Assembly (NCBI GenBank): GCA_029289325.1 | Contig: JARFTV010000001.1 | Location: 64,546 to 123,626 of the forward strand | Source: Alphaproteobacteria bacterium | Lineage (GTDB): Bacteria > Pseudomonadota > Alphaproteobacteria > Rhodobacterales > Rhodobacteraceae | DNA: 59,081 bases | Direction of reading: 5' to 3' | In this document: one piece after another, positions 26,407-34,238 of the stretch | Position numbering within the stretch: position 1 is the first letter of the stretch | Layout: every line of letters begins with the position of its first letter | Notes under the pieces: model-generated | The model's input: only the letters and a program-made list of their open reading frames with translations | Database searches by the model: none | What the model was told of the DNA's origin: nothing | Translations under genes and position numbers: made by a program

Positions 26407-26430
26407 GAACCTCCGGTTTGGCGGAGGTTC
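26407..26430 (-). promoter_or_regulatory. RBS-sequestering hairpin before the CobW gene
   Basis: On the transcribed strand GAACCTCCG-CCAAAC-CGGAGGTTC, a perfect nine-pair hairpin with a six-base loop, ending two bases before the ATG. The Shine-Dalgarno GGAGG lies inside the 3' arm. If the fold forms in the mRNA, translation would be inhibited unless opened. Confidence 0.65.
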
Positions 26431-26435
26431 TATTA

Positions 26436-26450
26436 TGTTATACTATAACA
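26436..26450. promoter_or_regulatory. Zur box upstream of the CobW gene
   Basis: TGTTATA-C-TATAACA, a perfect 7+1+7 palindrome in a local AT-rich island. It matches the alphaproteobacterial Zur operator core (TGTTATA-N-TATAACA type). It lies 32 bases upstream of the CobW ATG and overlaps the probable -10 region, a repressor position. Confidence 0.8.
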
Positions 26451-26459
26451 ATCAAGCGG

Positions 26460-27053
26460 TCAGGCGCTCGCCGTCTTTGGCAACAGCAAGATCGGTGCCC
26501 CGATCTCGACCATTTCGTAAAGCTCCATGATGTGCTCGTTCGCGAGCCTGACGCAGCCGTTCGACACGGCAGAGCCGATGGTCCAGGGCTCGGGCGTGCC
26601 GTGGATGCGGAGGAACGTATCCCCGCCGCGATCATCGAACAGGTACAGCGCCCGCGCGCCAAGCGGGTTGCGGGGTCCACCCGGCATCCCGTCGGCCCAT
26701 TTGGCATATTGGTCCGGGTCGCGGGCGATCATGTCCTTGGTGGGCGTCCAGGAGGGCCATTCCTTCTTGGCCCCCAGAGTGAACCAGCCGGATTCGTACA
26801 GATCCCCCCGGCCCACGCCGACGGAATACTGCATCCCGCGACGTTCGGTCAGCACATGGTACAGGGCAAAATAATCGGGATCGACGATGAGCGTCCCCGG
26901 CTCTTGCGGGTCGCGGAAGCGTATGGGGCGGGGCAGAAACTCCTCTGGCATGACCCAGGTTTCCGCCGACCGCGACTCGTGCGCGGAGGCGCGCCAGGGC
27001 AGAGCTGCGGCAAGGCCGGTTGCGATGAGAGTGCGTCGGTTCAATCGAGTCAT
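26460..27053 (-). CDS. L,D-transpeptidase (YkuD family)
   Basis: 197 aa, exported enzyme forming 3-3 peptidoglycan crosslinks or anchoring proteins. An N-terminal twin-arginine-like signal (NRRTLIATGLAAALPWRASA) is followed by the YkuD domain with the catalytic block IHGTPEPWTIGSAVSNGCVRLAN (His and nucleophilic Cys). Also typical: GMPGGPRNPLGARALYL. The frame stays open upstream, but ATG 27053 gives the signal peptide. Ends just before the Zur box of the next gene and is not part of its unit. Confidence 0.9.
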   Translation of the reverse strand: MTRLNRRTLIATGLAAALPWRASAHESRSAETWVMPEEFLPRPIRFRDPQEPGTLIVDPDYFALYHVLTERRGMQYSVGVGRGDLYESGWFTLGAKKEWPSWTPTKDMIARDPDQYAKWADGMPGGPRNPLGARALYLFDDRGGDTFLRIHGTPEPWTIGSAVSNGCVRLANEHIMELYEMVEIGAPILLLPKTASA

Positions 27054-27128
27054 GCGCTTGTCCTTTTCCGTGATCCTTGCGGAGGCACGCGTTACGCGCA
27101 CCACAAGAAGCTGTGAGACAAGACGAAA

Positions 27129-27155
27129 AAGGCCCCGAGGTTTCCCCGGGGCCTT
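27129..27155 (-). terminator. Rho-independent terminator of pnp
   Basis: On the minus strand AAGGCCCCG-loop-CGGGGCCTT followed by TTTCG: a nine-pair GC stem with a T-run, 22 bases after the pnp stop. Confidence 0.85.
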
Positions 27156-27177
27156 CACATTCACGCCAGTGAAGGGA

Positions 27178-29319
27178 TCAACCCTCGGCGGATTCTTCTT
27201 TCTTCTCGACGATTTCCTCGCCGGTTTCCTGGTCGACCATCTTCATGCCAAGGCGGACCTTGCCACGATCATCGAAGCCGAGGAGCTTGACCTTGACCTC
27301 CTGGCCTTCCTTCAGGACTTCGTTCGGATGGGTCAGGCGCTTGTTGGCGATCTGGGAGACGTGCACCAGACCGTCGCGCTTGCCGAAGAAGTTCACGAAG
27401 GCGCCGAAGTCGACCAGTTTCACCACCTTGCCGGTGTAGACCTGACCCTCTTCGGGTTCGGCGACGATCGACCAGATCATGTCATAGGCCCTCTTGATGG
27501 CCTTCTGGTCGTTCGAGGCGATCTTGATCTGACCGTCGTCGTTGATGTCGACCTTGGCACCCGAGACTTCGACGATCTCACGGATGACCTTGCCGCCCGA
27601 ACCGATCACTTCACGGATCTTGTCGGTCGGGATCTGCATCGTCTCGATCTTCGGGGCGTATTCGCTGAAGCCCTGCGGGGCCGAGAGCGCCTTGCCCATC
27701 TCGTTCAGGATGTGCAGACGGCCGTCCTTGGCCTGAGCCAGGGCCTGCTTCATGATGTCGGGGGTGATCCCGGCGATCTTGATGTCCATCTGCAGCGAGG
27801 TGATGCCCGACGCGGTGCCGGCGACCTTGAAGTCCATGTCACCGAGGTGATCCTCGTCGCCGAGGATGTCGGTCAGCACGGCCCAGGAGCCGTCTTCCTC
27901 CAGCACCAGACCCATCGCGACGCCAGCCACGGGGGCCTTCAGCGGCACGCCCGCGTCCATCATCGACAGCGACCCGCCGCAGACCGAAGCCATCGAGGAG
28001 GAGCCGTTCGATTCGGTGATCTCGGACACGACGCGGATCGTGTAGGGGAAGTCGGTCGGCGCGGGCAGGACCGCCTGCAGCGCGCGCCAGGCGAGCTTGC
28101 CGTGGCCGATCTCACGACGGCCGGGCGAGCCCACGCGGCCCACTTCGCCGACCGAATAGGGCGGGAAGTTGTAGTGCAGCATGAAGTTCGAACGGTAGTT
28201 TCCGTTCAGCGCGTCGATGATCTGCTCATCCTCGCCGGTCCCGAGGGTGGTGACGACGAGGCCCTGGGTTTCACCCCGGGTGAACAGCGCCGAGCCGTGC
28301 GCGCGCGGCAGGACGCCGGTTTCGCAGACGATCGGACGGACGGTCTTGGTGTCGCGGCCGTCGATGCGGCGGCCGTGCTTGACCACGTCACCGCGCAGAA
28401 CCGCCGATTCCAGCTGCTTGATCGCCGGGTAGAGGTTCGGGTCGGCCTGGTCTTCCTCGGTCATCGCGGCCTTGATCGCGTCGACGGCAGCCTGGATGGC
28501 GCTGGTCCGTTCCTGCTTGTCGCGGATCGCGAAAGCGGCGCGCATCTGCTCTTCGCCGGCGGCTTTCACCTTGGCGTAGAGGGCCGAATAGTCGGGCGGG
28601 GTGAAGTCGAACGGCTCTTTCGCCGAGGCTTCGGCGAAGTCGATGATCAGGTCGATCACCGGCTGCATCTGTTCGTGGCCGAACACGACGGCGCCGAGCA
28701 TTTCCTCTTCGGTCAGCTCGTAAGCTTCGGATTCCACCATCATCACGGCGTCCTTGGTGCCGGCAACGACGAGGTCCAGGCGCTGGTCGGGCTTCATGCG
28801 CAGCTGCGTCATGTCGTCCATCGCCGGGTTCAGCACATACTGGCCGTCGACAAAGCCGACGCGCGCCGCGCCGATCGGACCCATGAACGGCACGCCCGAG
28901 ACGGTCAGCGCCGCCGAGGCCGCGATCATCGCCACGATGTCGGGGTCATTCACCAGGTCGCAGGACAGCACGGTCGCCATGACCAGCACTTCGTTGCGGA
29001 AGCCGTCGACGAACAGCGGGCGGATCGGACGGTCGATCAGGCGGGAAACCAGCGTCTCTTTCTCGGACGGGCGCGCCTCGCGCTTGAAGAAGCCGCCGGG
29101 GATCTTGCCGGCTGCGTAGTATTTTTCCTGATAGTGAACGGTCAGGGGGAAGAAGTCCTGGCCCGGCTTCGCGGCGCGCGCGAAGGTCACGTTGGCCATA
29201 ACCTGGGTCTCGCCCAGCGTCGCGATCACCGACCCATCGGCCTGACGCGCAACTTTCCCCGTTTCCAGCGTGAGCGTTTCATTGCCCCACTGGATCGATT
29301 TCTTCGTCACATTGAACAT
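27178..29319 (-). CDS. pnp: Polyribonucleotide nucleotidyltransferase
   Basis: PNPase, 713 aa, phosphorolytic 3'-5' exoribonuclease of mRNA decay. Domains in order: RNase PH 1 (about 1-140; [20 protein letters not shown]), alpha-helical linker, RNase PH 2 (about 330-550; [18 protein letters not shown]), KH ([15 protein letters not shown] near 560) and S1 ([20 protein letters not shown] near 625). ATG 29319 with AGAGG upstream. rpsO, its usual upstream partner, is absent; the 183 bases before it (29320-29502) contain no gene I can support. A rightward open frame of over 1100 codons on the other strand is an antisense artefact of codon bias. Confidence 0.97.
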   Translation of the reverse strand: MFNVTKKSIQWGNETLTLETGKVARQADGSVIATLGETQVMANVTFARAAKPGQDFFPLTVHYQEKYYAAGKIPGGFFKREARPSEKETLVSRLIDRPIRPLFVDGFRNEVLVMATVLSCDLVNDPDIVAMIAASAALTVSGVPFMGPIGAARVGFVDGQYVLNPAMDDMTQLRMKPDQRLDLVVAGTKDAVMMVESEAYELTEEEMLGAVVFGHEQMQPVIDLIIDFAEASAKEPFDFTPPDYSALYAKVKAAGEEQMRAAFAIRDKQERTSAIQAAVDAIKAAMTEEDQADPNLYPAIKQLESAVLRGDVVKHGRRIDGRDTKTVRPIVCETGVLPRAHGSALFTRGETQGLVVTTLGTGEDEQIIDALNGNYRSNFMLHYNFPPYSVGEVGRVGSPGRREIGHGKLAWRALQAVLPAPTDFPYTIRVVSEITESNGSSSMASVCGGSLSMMDAGVPLKAPVAGVAMGLVLEEDGSWAVLTDILGDEDHLGDMDFKVAGTASGITSLQMDIKIAGITPDIMKQALAQAKDGRLHILNEMGKALSAPQGFSEYAPKIETMQIPTDKIREVIGSGGKVIREIVEVSGAKVDINDDGQIKIASNDQKAIKRAYDMIWSIVAEPEEGQVYTGKVVKLVDFGAFVNFFGKRDGLVHVSQIANKRLTHPNEVLKEGQEVKVKLLGFDDRGKVRLGMKMVDQETGEEIVEKKEESAEG

Positions 29320-29502
29320 GTATCGTTTCCTCTGGAGGTCCGGCCCCTGCCGGTGCCCCCGATATCTGGCGGCCCCATTGCCGCCCTTCCCCCGCATCCT
29401 TTGCATGTGCCCCGGGGGCGGGCCTCACGTCTCAGATGGCGGGGGCCATACAGGAAAACGGCCCGCTTGGAAAGGAGAGACCTTGCCGAGGGTCCCGGGC
29501 GA

Positions 29503-30405
29503 TCATTCCGCCGCCGCGACCGGGGCGCGGATCCGGCCGGTCGCGACCAGTGCCACACCGCCCAGCGTCACGGCAAGACCGGCGGACATCGCCCAGGTCA
29601 AGGGCTCGGCGAACATCGCCCAGGCCCAGAGCATGGTGACCGGCGGGCTGAGATAGACGGTGGCCGAGACCATCGCCGGTGGGTAAAGCCGAAGGAACTG
29701 GTAATAGATCAGCCAGCCGCCATAGGTGGCCATGACGACCAGCCAGAGCATCCCGAGCGCATAACTTGCGGTCAGCGGCGGGAAAAGGCCGCCGGTGACC
29801 AGAGCAACCGGAGCGAACATCGCGGCGGCCCAAAGGCATTGCAGGCACAGCCGTTGCGGAATGGTCAGCGGGATCGCCGCACGGCGTTCCTGCATGACGG
29901 TGGAAAGGGCAAAGGCAAGCATCCCCAGGATCGGCAGAGCATAGGCCTGGACAGGCGCATCCCCCAAGGCCAGCGCATCGGCAGAAACCAGAAGCACCCC
30001 GGCCAGTGCAACCAGCGTCCCAAGCCATTGCTGGCCGGACAGCGCCTGCCCAAGGATCGGGGCGGAGAGGACGGCGATGCCGAGGGGGACAAGGTCGGAC
30101 ATCAGCGCGACAAGGCCGGTGGGCACGCCCTCGCCAATCGCAAGGGCAAAGCCGCCGAGGTAGAGGAACATGCCAAGGAAGGCATACAGACCCTGCTCTG
30201 CCACCGCGCGGGGCGTGATCCGGGGCCCGTGCATCAGCGCCAGCGGCAGCAGGCAGAGACCTGAGATCAGGCTGCGGCCGAACAGGATCTGGGGAACGGT
30301 GGCGCTGTCAGTGGCAAAGCGGATGCCGACGAAGCCCGAACTCCAGCACAGGACCAGAGCGGTGGCGAGGACGGTGAACAGAAGCGGGGACGGGCGGAGG
30401 CGCAT
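29503..30405 (-). CDS. EamA/DMT-family transporter
   Basis: 300 aa with ten predicted membrane helices in two EamA halves (drug/metabolite transporter superfamily). Halves: WSSGFVGIRFATDSAT... VALAGVLLVSADA and LGMLAFALSTVMQERR... TLGGVALVATGRI. Substrate unknown; many members export amino acids or metabolites. Start ATG 30405 gives the family length, although no strong RBS is seen. Lies between trxA and pnp on the same strand, with a hairpin between it and trxA. Confidence 0.88.
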   Translation of the reverse strand: MRLRPSPLLFTVLATALVLCWSSGFVGIRFATDSATVPQILFGRSLISGLCLLPLALMHGPRITPRAVAEQGLYAFLGMFLYLGGFALAIGEGVPTGLVALMSDLVPLGIAVLSAPILGQALSGQQWLGTLVALAGVLLVSADALALGDAPVQAYALPILGMLAFALSTVMQERRAAIPLTIPQRLCLQCLWAAAMFAPVALVTGGLFPPLTASYALGMLWLVVMATYGGWLIYYQFLRLYPPAMVSATVYLSPPVTMLWAWAMFAEPLTWAMSAGLAVTLGGVALVATGRIRAPVAAAE

Positions 30406-30488
30406 AATCGCGCAGAGGCTGGCCCGGAAGGCGGAGCGCCGCGCTGTTGTGATCGACACATGCCCGAGAGAAAGCGACCAAAGACAAC

Positions 30489-30512
30489 GCCCGGGCCTGA
30501 GCCCGGGCTTTT
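30489..30512. terminator. Hairpin terminator after trxA
   Basis: GCCCGGGC-CTGA-GCCCGGGC, eight perfect pairs, 16 bases after the trxA stop. The T-run TTTT is on the plus side; on the trxA strand the tail is weaker (GTTGTCTTT). Confidence 0.6.
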
Positions 30513-30527
30513 CCTGAAATTGGTCGG

Positions 30528-30854
30528 TCAGATCGCCGACTTGATCCAGTTCTCCAGCGCGGCCTTGGGGGCGGCGCCGACCTTGTTCGACACAACCTGG
30601 CCGTCCTTGAACATGAACAGCGCCGGGATGCCACGCACGCCCAGGGTGGCGGGGCTGTCCGGGTTCTCGTCCACGTTGACCTTCACGATCTTGACCTGGC
30701 CGGCGTATTGCGCGGCGAGTTCCTCCAGAGCGGGGCCGATCTGGCGGCAGGGGCCGCACCATTCGGCCCAAAAGTCCACAACGACCGGAATCGGCGACTT
30801 GCGGACTTCGGCATCGAAGGTGGCGTCGGTGACTGCGACGGTGGCAGCGCCCAT
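30528..30854 (-). CDS. trxA: Thioredoxin
   Basis: TrxA, 108 aa, cytosolic protein-disulfide reductant. Active site WCGPC at residues 32-36 in [18 protein letters not shown], cis-proline loop [15 protein letters not shown], and the conserved ending. Follows addA by 57 bases, the common alphaproteobacterial addB-addA-trxA order; probably has its own promoter as well. Confidence 0.97.
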   Translation of the reverse strand: MGAATVAVTDATFDAEVRKSPIPVVVDFWAEWCGPCRQIGPALEELAAQYAGQVKIVKVNVDENPDSPATLGVRGIPALFMFKDGQVVSNKVGAAPKAALENWIKSAI

Positions 30855-30911
30855 GGTCGTTCTCCTACGGGATTTGTCGGTTAAGGAACGTATGGAGGTG
30901 GGCCGGGAAGG

Positions 30912-33900
30912 TCAAGGGATCGTGGCACGGGCCAGCGCCGCCCTCACGATCTCGGGATCCACGGGCATGAGGCTGGGGGCGCGGGTCCAGAGGATCGCAG
31001 TCTCGATCCGGCGGCCGGGGTAGATCTCGCCCAGCATATGGGCATAGGCACCAAGCTGGCGGAGGATGCCTTCGGGGATCTGGTCGGGGCCGGCCGGGAT
31101 CACGGCGTTCGACTTGTAGTCGATGACCTGAACACGGTCGGGGGTCACGATCAGCCGGTCGATGCTGCCAGCAAGGATGCGGCCCTGCCAGGGGGCGGAG
31201 ACGGCGACCTCGGCCAGGGTTTCGGGGCCGAAGAGGGGGGCGAGGTCGGGCGCCTCCAGCACCAGCCGCGCCTCGGCCAGGATCTCGGCGGCGAGGATCG
31301 GGTCGGGGATCAGGCTGGCCACGTGGTCGGGCCAGCTGGTGCGGTCGAGGGTGGGAAGCCGCTCCAGCAAAAGGTGCAAGGCGGTGCCGCGGGCCTTGGC
31401 GATGGCCTCGGGCCAGGCGGCCTCGCCGGGGAGCGCCTTCGCTCCGCCGAGATCGGAGGGCGACAGGGGTTTCGGGGCTTCGACCGGCACGGGGGCGGGG
31501 CGGATCAGCCAGTCAGGCAGCGCGCCTGGGGCCATAGGCGCATCGGGGAGGGTCCAGGCGGGTTCGGGCCAATCGCCGAAGGCGTGACGGCGGATGCCGT
31601 CGGCGTCGAAGGCTCCGGCGCGGTCCACCCCGGCGCGGATCAGGTTGTACCAGCAGTCGGTCTGCTTCACGTCACCCGCCGCGGCCGTGATCAGCCAGCA
31701 GCGCGCGCGGGTCATGGCGACGTAGAGCAGGCGCAGGCGTTCGGCCGCCTCGCGCGCCTGTCGGGCGGCGCGTTCGGCAGCAATCGGGGGCGGGCTTTCG
31801 GCGCTGGGGGTCTTCCAGACGGCGGGGCCGTTGGGCAGGCGGTACAACTGGTCCCGCTCTTGCGGCTTGCGGTCGCCGGTGTCGGGGAGGATCACGATCT
31901 CGCCCTCCAGCCCCTTGGCGCCGTGGACAGTCATCACCCGGATCAACCGACCCTCGCCGTCCAGCTGGCGCTTCACCTCGACGTCATCGGTCTGCATCCA
32001 GACGAGGAAGCCGGTCAGGCTGGGGACCTCATGCCCTTCGTAGACGAGGGCCTGCGACAGAAGCTCATCAATGCCGTCCTGTGCCTCGGGGCCAAGGCGG
32101 GCGAGCAGCTTGCGGCGGCCGTCGTGGCGGTGCAGCGCGCGTTCGATCAGGTCGTAGGGCCGCAGGAAATCGGCCTGCGCGCGCATGTCGTTCAGGAAGG
32201 CCAGTGTGTCCGCGTGGCCGGGGTGGTCGCGCAATGCCTCCCACAGATAGCCCTTGCGGGGGTTGGCGAGGCGGAAAAGCTCGGCCTCGGACCAGCCGCA
32301 GAGAGGGGAGCGGAGGAGGCTGGCGAGGGACAAGTCGTCCTCGGGCGTGTCGAGGAAGGTCAGGAGCGCGGTCAGGTCGCGGACGGCGAGTTCCCCGCCC
32401 AGCTTCAGCCGGTCGGCCCCGGCGATGGGCAGGTTCAGGGTCTTGCAGGCGCGAATGATCTCGTGAAACAGCGGCGAGCGGCGTTGGACCAGGACTAGGA
32501 AATCGCCGTAATGGACCGGGCGCTGCGGCGGTTTGCCGTCGCGCGGGACCTGGGGGATCTGCACCCCGGCGGCCACGGTATCGCGGATCCATTCGGCGAT
32601 GCGGCGGGCCAGGATGACGCGCGGATCCTCGGCGCTGCGGGCGTCGACGGGGTCGAACCAGTCGCCGGGCTCGGGCGTGTCAGCCTTCTGCTCCACCGGC
32701 CAGACATCGACGCGGCCGGGGAGGCGTTCGTTGAAGGCGCGGTGACGGGATTCACCGCCAAGGGCCTGAAATTCGGCCGGGGTGAAGGTCTGATCCACAA
32801 CCGACAGGATCGCGGGCGAGGAGCGGAAGGAATGTTCCAGCGAGCGACCGACGAGCCCGGGCCCGCCCTCCAGGCGGCTGTGGAAATGGTCGCGCTTGAG
32901 GTCGAAGGCGGCCACATCGGCGCCCTGGAACGAGTAGATCGACTGCTTCTTGTCGCCCACGACGAAAAGCGTGCGGGGGCGGAGAGAGGACCCTTCGCCC
33001 GCGATCAACTCGGACGCGAGGGACTCGATCAGGTCCCATTGCTCGGGGCTGGTGTCCTGCGCCTCGTCCACCAGGATATGGTCGATGCCGCCATCAAGAC
33101 GGTAGAGCACCCAGGCGGCCAGCGACGGGTCCTTCAGCAGCGCGCGGGCCTTGCCGATCAGGTCGTCGAAGTCGAGAAGGCCCCGGGCGGCCTTGCGCGC
33201 CTCATACTCGGGCAGGAACACAGCGGCGAAACGGTGCAGCGCCAGGGATTTCTCGGCCGCTTCCAGACAGATGCGGCGGGTGCGGGCGCTTTCGACTCGG
33301 GCCATCAGCGCCTCGCAGCGGTCCATGATGGCGGCAAGGGCGGCGCGGGTGTCCTTGGTGGGGAACTTGCCGATCTTGGCAGCAAAGGGCGCGGCGGCGC
33401 TGTCGCCAAAGAGGAACAGGCTTTCCAGTGCCGCAAGGGTCGACAGCTCGGGGATGGAGAGGTCCAGGGTGCGGAGTTTGTCCGCGGCCTTGATGTCCGT
33501 GGACGTGCCCCGGCCCAGCCCGGCGATCAGGTCGGGGAACCAGATCGTTTCGTCGCCAAGGAAGGTTTCGGCCAGAAGGTCAGCCGCCGCATAGCCCGGC
33601 GGCAAGTCGAACAGCGGCCAGATCGCTGCGGCGTCCAGCGGCGTGGCAAAGGCGGCGCGATGGCGCGAGAGTTCCTCCACCAGAGGGGCGAAATCCTCGG
33701 CCCCCTGCACCTCCGCAAGGCGGCGGACGAGGGGGGCGTGCGGGCCGTCGGCCAGATCCTCGACGATTTCGGCGCGCATCTGGCGGGCGGAGCGGTCGTC
33801 CAGTTCGGCGAAACCGGGGGGCACCCCGGCCTCGAGCGGGAAGCGGCGCAGGAGGCTGCCACAGAAGCTGTGGATGGTCTGGATGCGCAGACCGCCGGGG

Positions 33901-34238
33901 GTTTCGATCGCGCGGGCGAAGAGCTGGCGGGCGCGGGCCAGGCGGGGGGCAGAGAAATCCTGTTCACCAAGGTCCAGAAGCGCCTTGCGCAGGTCGGGTT
34001 CGGGGGCCATCGCCCATTCGCCCAACCGCTTGAACAGCCGGTTCTGCATCTCGGACGCAGCGGCCTTGGTGTAGGTCAGGCAGAGGATGTGCTGCGGTTC
34101 GACCCCCGAAAGCAGCAGCCGCGCCACCCGATCGGTCAGCACGCGGGTCTTGCCGGACCCGGCATTGGCCGAGAGCCATGTGTTGCGCTCGGGATGGGCG
34201 GCGGCGATCTGGGCCTCGAAGGCGGGATTGATCGTCAT
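30912..34238 (-). CDS. addA: AddA helicase-nuclease subunit
   Basis: 1108 aa, UvrD-type helicase/nuclease subunit of AddAB, the RecBCD equivalent that resects double-strand breaks for RecA loading. Walker A WLSANAGSGKTRVLTD (residues 21-36), motif II HILVDEAQDTSPEQWDLI, motif VI LLYVAMTRARCWL, and a C-terminal RecB-type nuclease block GSIDRLIVTPDRVQVIDYKSN. The start overlaps the addB stop (ATGA). Confidence 0.95.
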   Translation of the reverse strand: MTINPAFEAQIAAAHPERNTWLSANAGSGKTRVLTDRVARLLLSGVEPQHILCLTYTKAAASEMQNRLFKRLGEWAMAPEPDLRKALLDLGEQDFSAPRLARARQLFARAIETPGGLRIQTIHSFCGSLLRRFPLEAGVPPGFAELDDRSARQMRAEIVEDLADGPHAPLVRRLAEVQGAEDFAPLVEELSRHRAAFATPLDAAAIWPLFDLPPGYAAADLLAETFLGDETIWFPDLIAGLGRGTSTDIKAADKLRTLDLSIPELSTLAALESLFLFGDSAAAPFAAKIGKFPTKDTRAALAAIMDRCEALMARVESARTRRICLEAAEKSLALHRFAAVFLPEYEARKAARGLLDFDDLIGKARALLKDPSLAAWVLYRLDGGIDHILVDEAQDTSPEQWDLIESLASELIAGEGSSLRPRTLFVVGDKKQSIYSFQGADVAAFDLKRDHFHSRLEGGPGLVGRSLEHSFRSSPAILSVVDQTFTPAEFQALGGESRHRAFNERLPGRVDVWPVEQKADTPEPGDWFDPVDARSAEDPRVILARRIAEWIRDTVAAGVQIPQVPRDGKPPQRPVHYGDFLVLVQRRSPLFHEIIRACKTLNLPIAGADRLKLGGELAVRDLTALLTFLDTPEDDLSLASLLRSPLCGWSEAELFRLANPRKGYLWEALRDHPGHADTLAFLNDMRAQADFLRPYDLIERALHRHDGRRKLLARLGPEAQDGIDELLSQALVYEGHEVPSLTGFLVWMQTDDVEVKRQLDGEGRLIRVMTVHGAKGLEGEIVILPDTGDRKPQERDQLYRLPNGPAVWKTPSAESPPPIAAERAARQAREAAERLRLLYVAMTRARCWLITAAAGDVKQTDCWYNLIRAGVDRAGAFDADGIRRHAFGDWPEPAWTLPDAPMAPGALPDWLIRPAPVPVEAPKPLSPSDLGGAKALPGEAAWPEAIAKARGTALHLLLERLPTLDRTSWPDHVASLIPDPILAAEILAEARLVLEAPDLAPLFGPETLAEVAVSAPWQGRILAGSIDRLIVTPDRVQVIDYKSNAVIPAGPDQIPEGILRQLGAYAHMLGEIYPGRRIETAILWTRAPSLMPVDPEIVRAALARATIP

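Noticed and set aside
26887-30264. Rightward open frame of more than 1100 codons
   Set aside because: It lies antisense to pnp and the EamA gene, which have clear domains, and reads as His/Asp/Arg-rich sequence caused by GC-rich codon bias.
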